NCBI GenBank assembly: GCA_030770535.1
Contig: JASVEC010000011.1
Coordinates: 1,329,407-1,393,406 of the forward strand
Direction of reading: 5' to 3'
DNA from: Batkoa obscura
Taxonomy: Eukaryota > Entomophthoromycota > Entomophthoromycetes > Entomophthorales > Batkoaceae
DNA: 64,000 nucleotides
Both the position numbers and the translations under genes were made by a program. The notes beneath the pieces are model-generated. The model did not search any database. It was not told the DNA's origin and was given only the letters and a program-made list of their open reading frames with translations. The first letter of the stretch is position 1, and the number at the start of each line of letters is the position of its first letter. Below, piece after piece: positions 63,253 to 64,000 of this stretch.

Positions 63253-64000
63253 TTAGGGTTAGGGTTAGGGTTAGGGTTAGGGTTAGGGTTAGGGTTAGGG
63301 TTAGGGTTAGGGTTAGGGTTAGGGTTAGGGTTAGGGTTAGGGTTAGGGTTAGGGTTAGGGTTAGGGTTAGGGTTAGGGTTAGGGTTAGGGTTAGGGTTAG
63401 GGTTAGGGTTAGGGTTAGGGTTAGGGTTAGGGTTAGGGTTAGGGTTAGGGTTAGGGTTAGGGTTAGGGTTAGGGTTAGGGTTAGGGTTAGGGTTAGGGTT
63501 AGGGTTAGGGTTAGGGTTAGGGTTAGGGTTAGGGTTAGGGTTAGGGTTAGGGTTAGGGTTAGGGTTAGGGTTAGGGTTAGGGTTAGGGTTAGGGTTAGGG
63601 TTAGGGTTAGGGTTAGGGTTAGGGTTAGGGTTAGGGTTAGGGTTAGGGTTAGGGTTAGGGTTAGGGTTAGGGTTAGGGTTAGGGTTAGGGTTAGGGTTAG
63701 GGTTAGGGTTAGGGTTAGGGTTAGGGTTAGGGTTAGGGTTAGGGTTAGGGTTAGGGTTAGGGTTAGGGTTAGGGTTAGGGTTAGGGTTAGGGTTAGGGTT
63801 AGGGTTAGGGTTAGGGTTAGGGTTAGGGTTAGGGTTAGGGTTAGGGTTAGGGTTAGGGTTAGGGTTAGGGTTAGGGTTAGGGTTAGGGTTAGGGTTAGGG
63901 TTAGGGTTAGGGTTAGGGTTAGGGTTAGGGTTAGGGTTAGGGTTAGGGTTAGGGTTAGGGTTAGGGTTAGGGTTAGGGTTAGGGTTAGGGTTAGGTTAGG
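63253..64000 (+). repeat. Telomere, (TTAGGG)n
   Basis: 748 bases of TTAGGG, about 124 units, without variants until the last ten bases, where one unit is TTAGG. Orientation has the G-rich strand running 5' to 3' toward the right edge, as at a true chromosome end. TTAGGG is the usual repeat in most fungi outside budding yeasts. Confidence 0.98.

Noticed and set aside
63991-64000. Variant TTAGG unit at the extreme end as a biological telomere variant
   Set aside because: A single shortened unit at the sequence edge is most simply a read or assembly end error.

Overview
The window is one chromosome end of a very AT-rich fungus. Genes are split by short GTAAGT/TAG introns and include Pol delta, Trm44, Dph3/Kti11, a cohesin loader-like TPR protein, an ENA-type cation ATPase, Zn2Cys6 factors and F-box proteins. 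The last 748 bases are a perfect TTAGGG array running off the right edge, so 64000 is a telomere. The AT content, intron density and expanded families suggest an early-diverging fungus (an Entomophthoromycotina- or Mucoromycota-like lineage). That placement is inference; no marker here proves it.

Layout. 0-3.7 kb holds conserved genes: POL3/POLD1 3' end, TRM44 and a mitochondrial J-protein. 4-22 kb is accessory: an 8-cysteine secreted protein, a dead GH25 lysozyme, an unrecognised 600-residue protein, a decayed kelch-type membrane protein gene, two Zn2Cys6 genes (one with a premature stop), then gene-poor DNA with two old copies of a subtelomeric element. 22.4-33.2 kb has a membrane-anchored histidine phosphatase, a Zn2Cys6 gene, an F-box gene, an uncharacterised gene, DPH3 and a TspO-like gene. 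34-40 kb and 49-54 kb are two inverted copies of one block: secreted 8-Cys protein, kelch-type membrane protein (decayed), Zn2Cys6 factor. Between them lie an ENA-type ATPase and two F-box genes. 56.5-61.2 kb holds a MAU2/Scc4-like gene and ALDH7, then low-complexity DNA, the subtelomeric element and the telomere.

The main non-genic discovery is a dispersed ~99-bp element, 13 copies in both orientations. It has GGGG(A/G)TGT... terminal inverted repeats and 4-bp A/T-only target duplications (ATAT, ATTT, AAAA). One copy sits inside a subtelomeric repeat whose two paralogues in this window show the empty site, so it behaves as a MITE. No transposase is visible here.

The main genic observation is the recurring order kelch-type single-pass membrane protein then Zn2Cys6 factor, same strand, three times, twice preceded by an essentially identical secreted 8-Cys protein gene. 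It could be a ligand/receptor/regulator cassette copied around the subtelomere, or simply repeated segmental duplication. All four kelch-type copies are broken, while four of five Zn2Cys6 genes and all three secreted-protein genes remain open.
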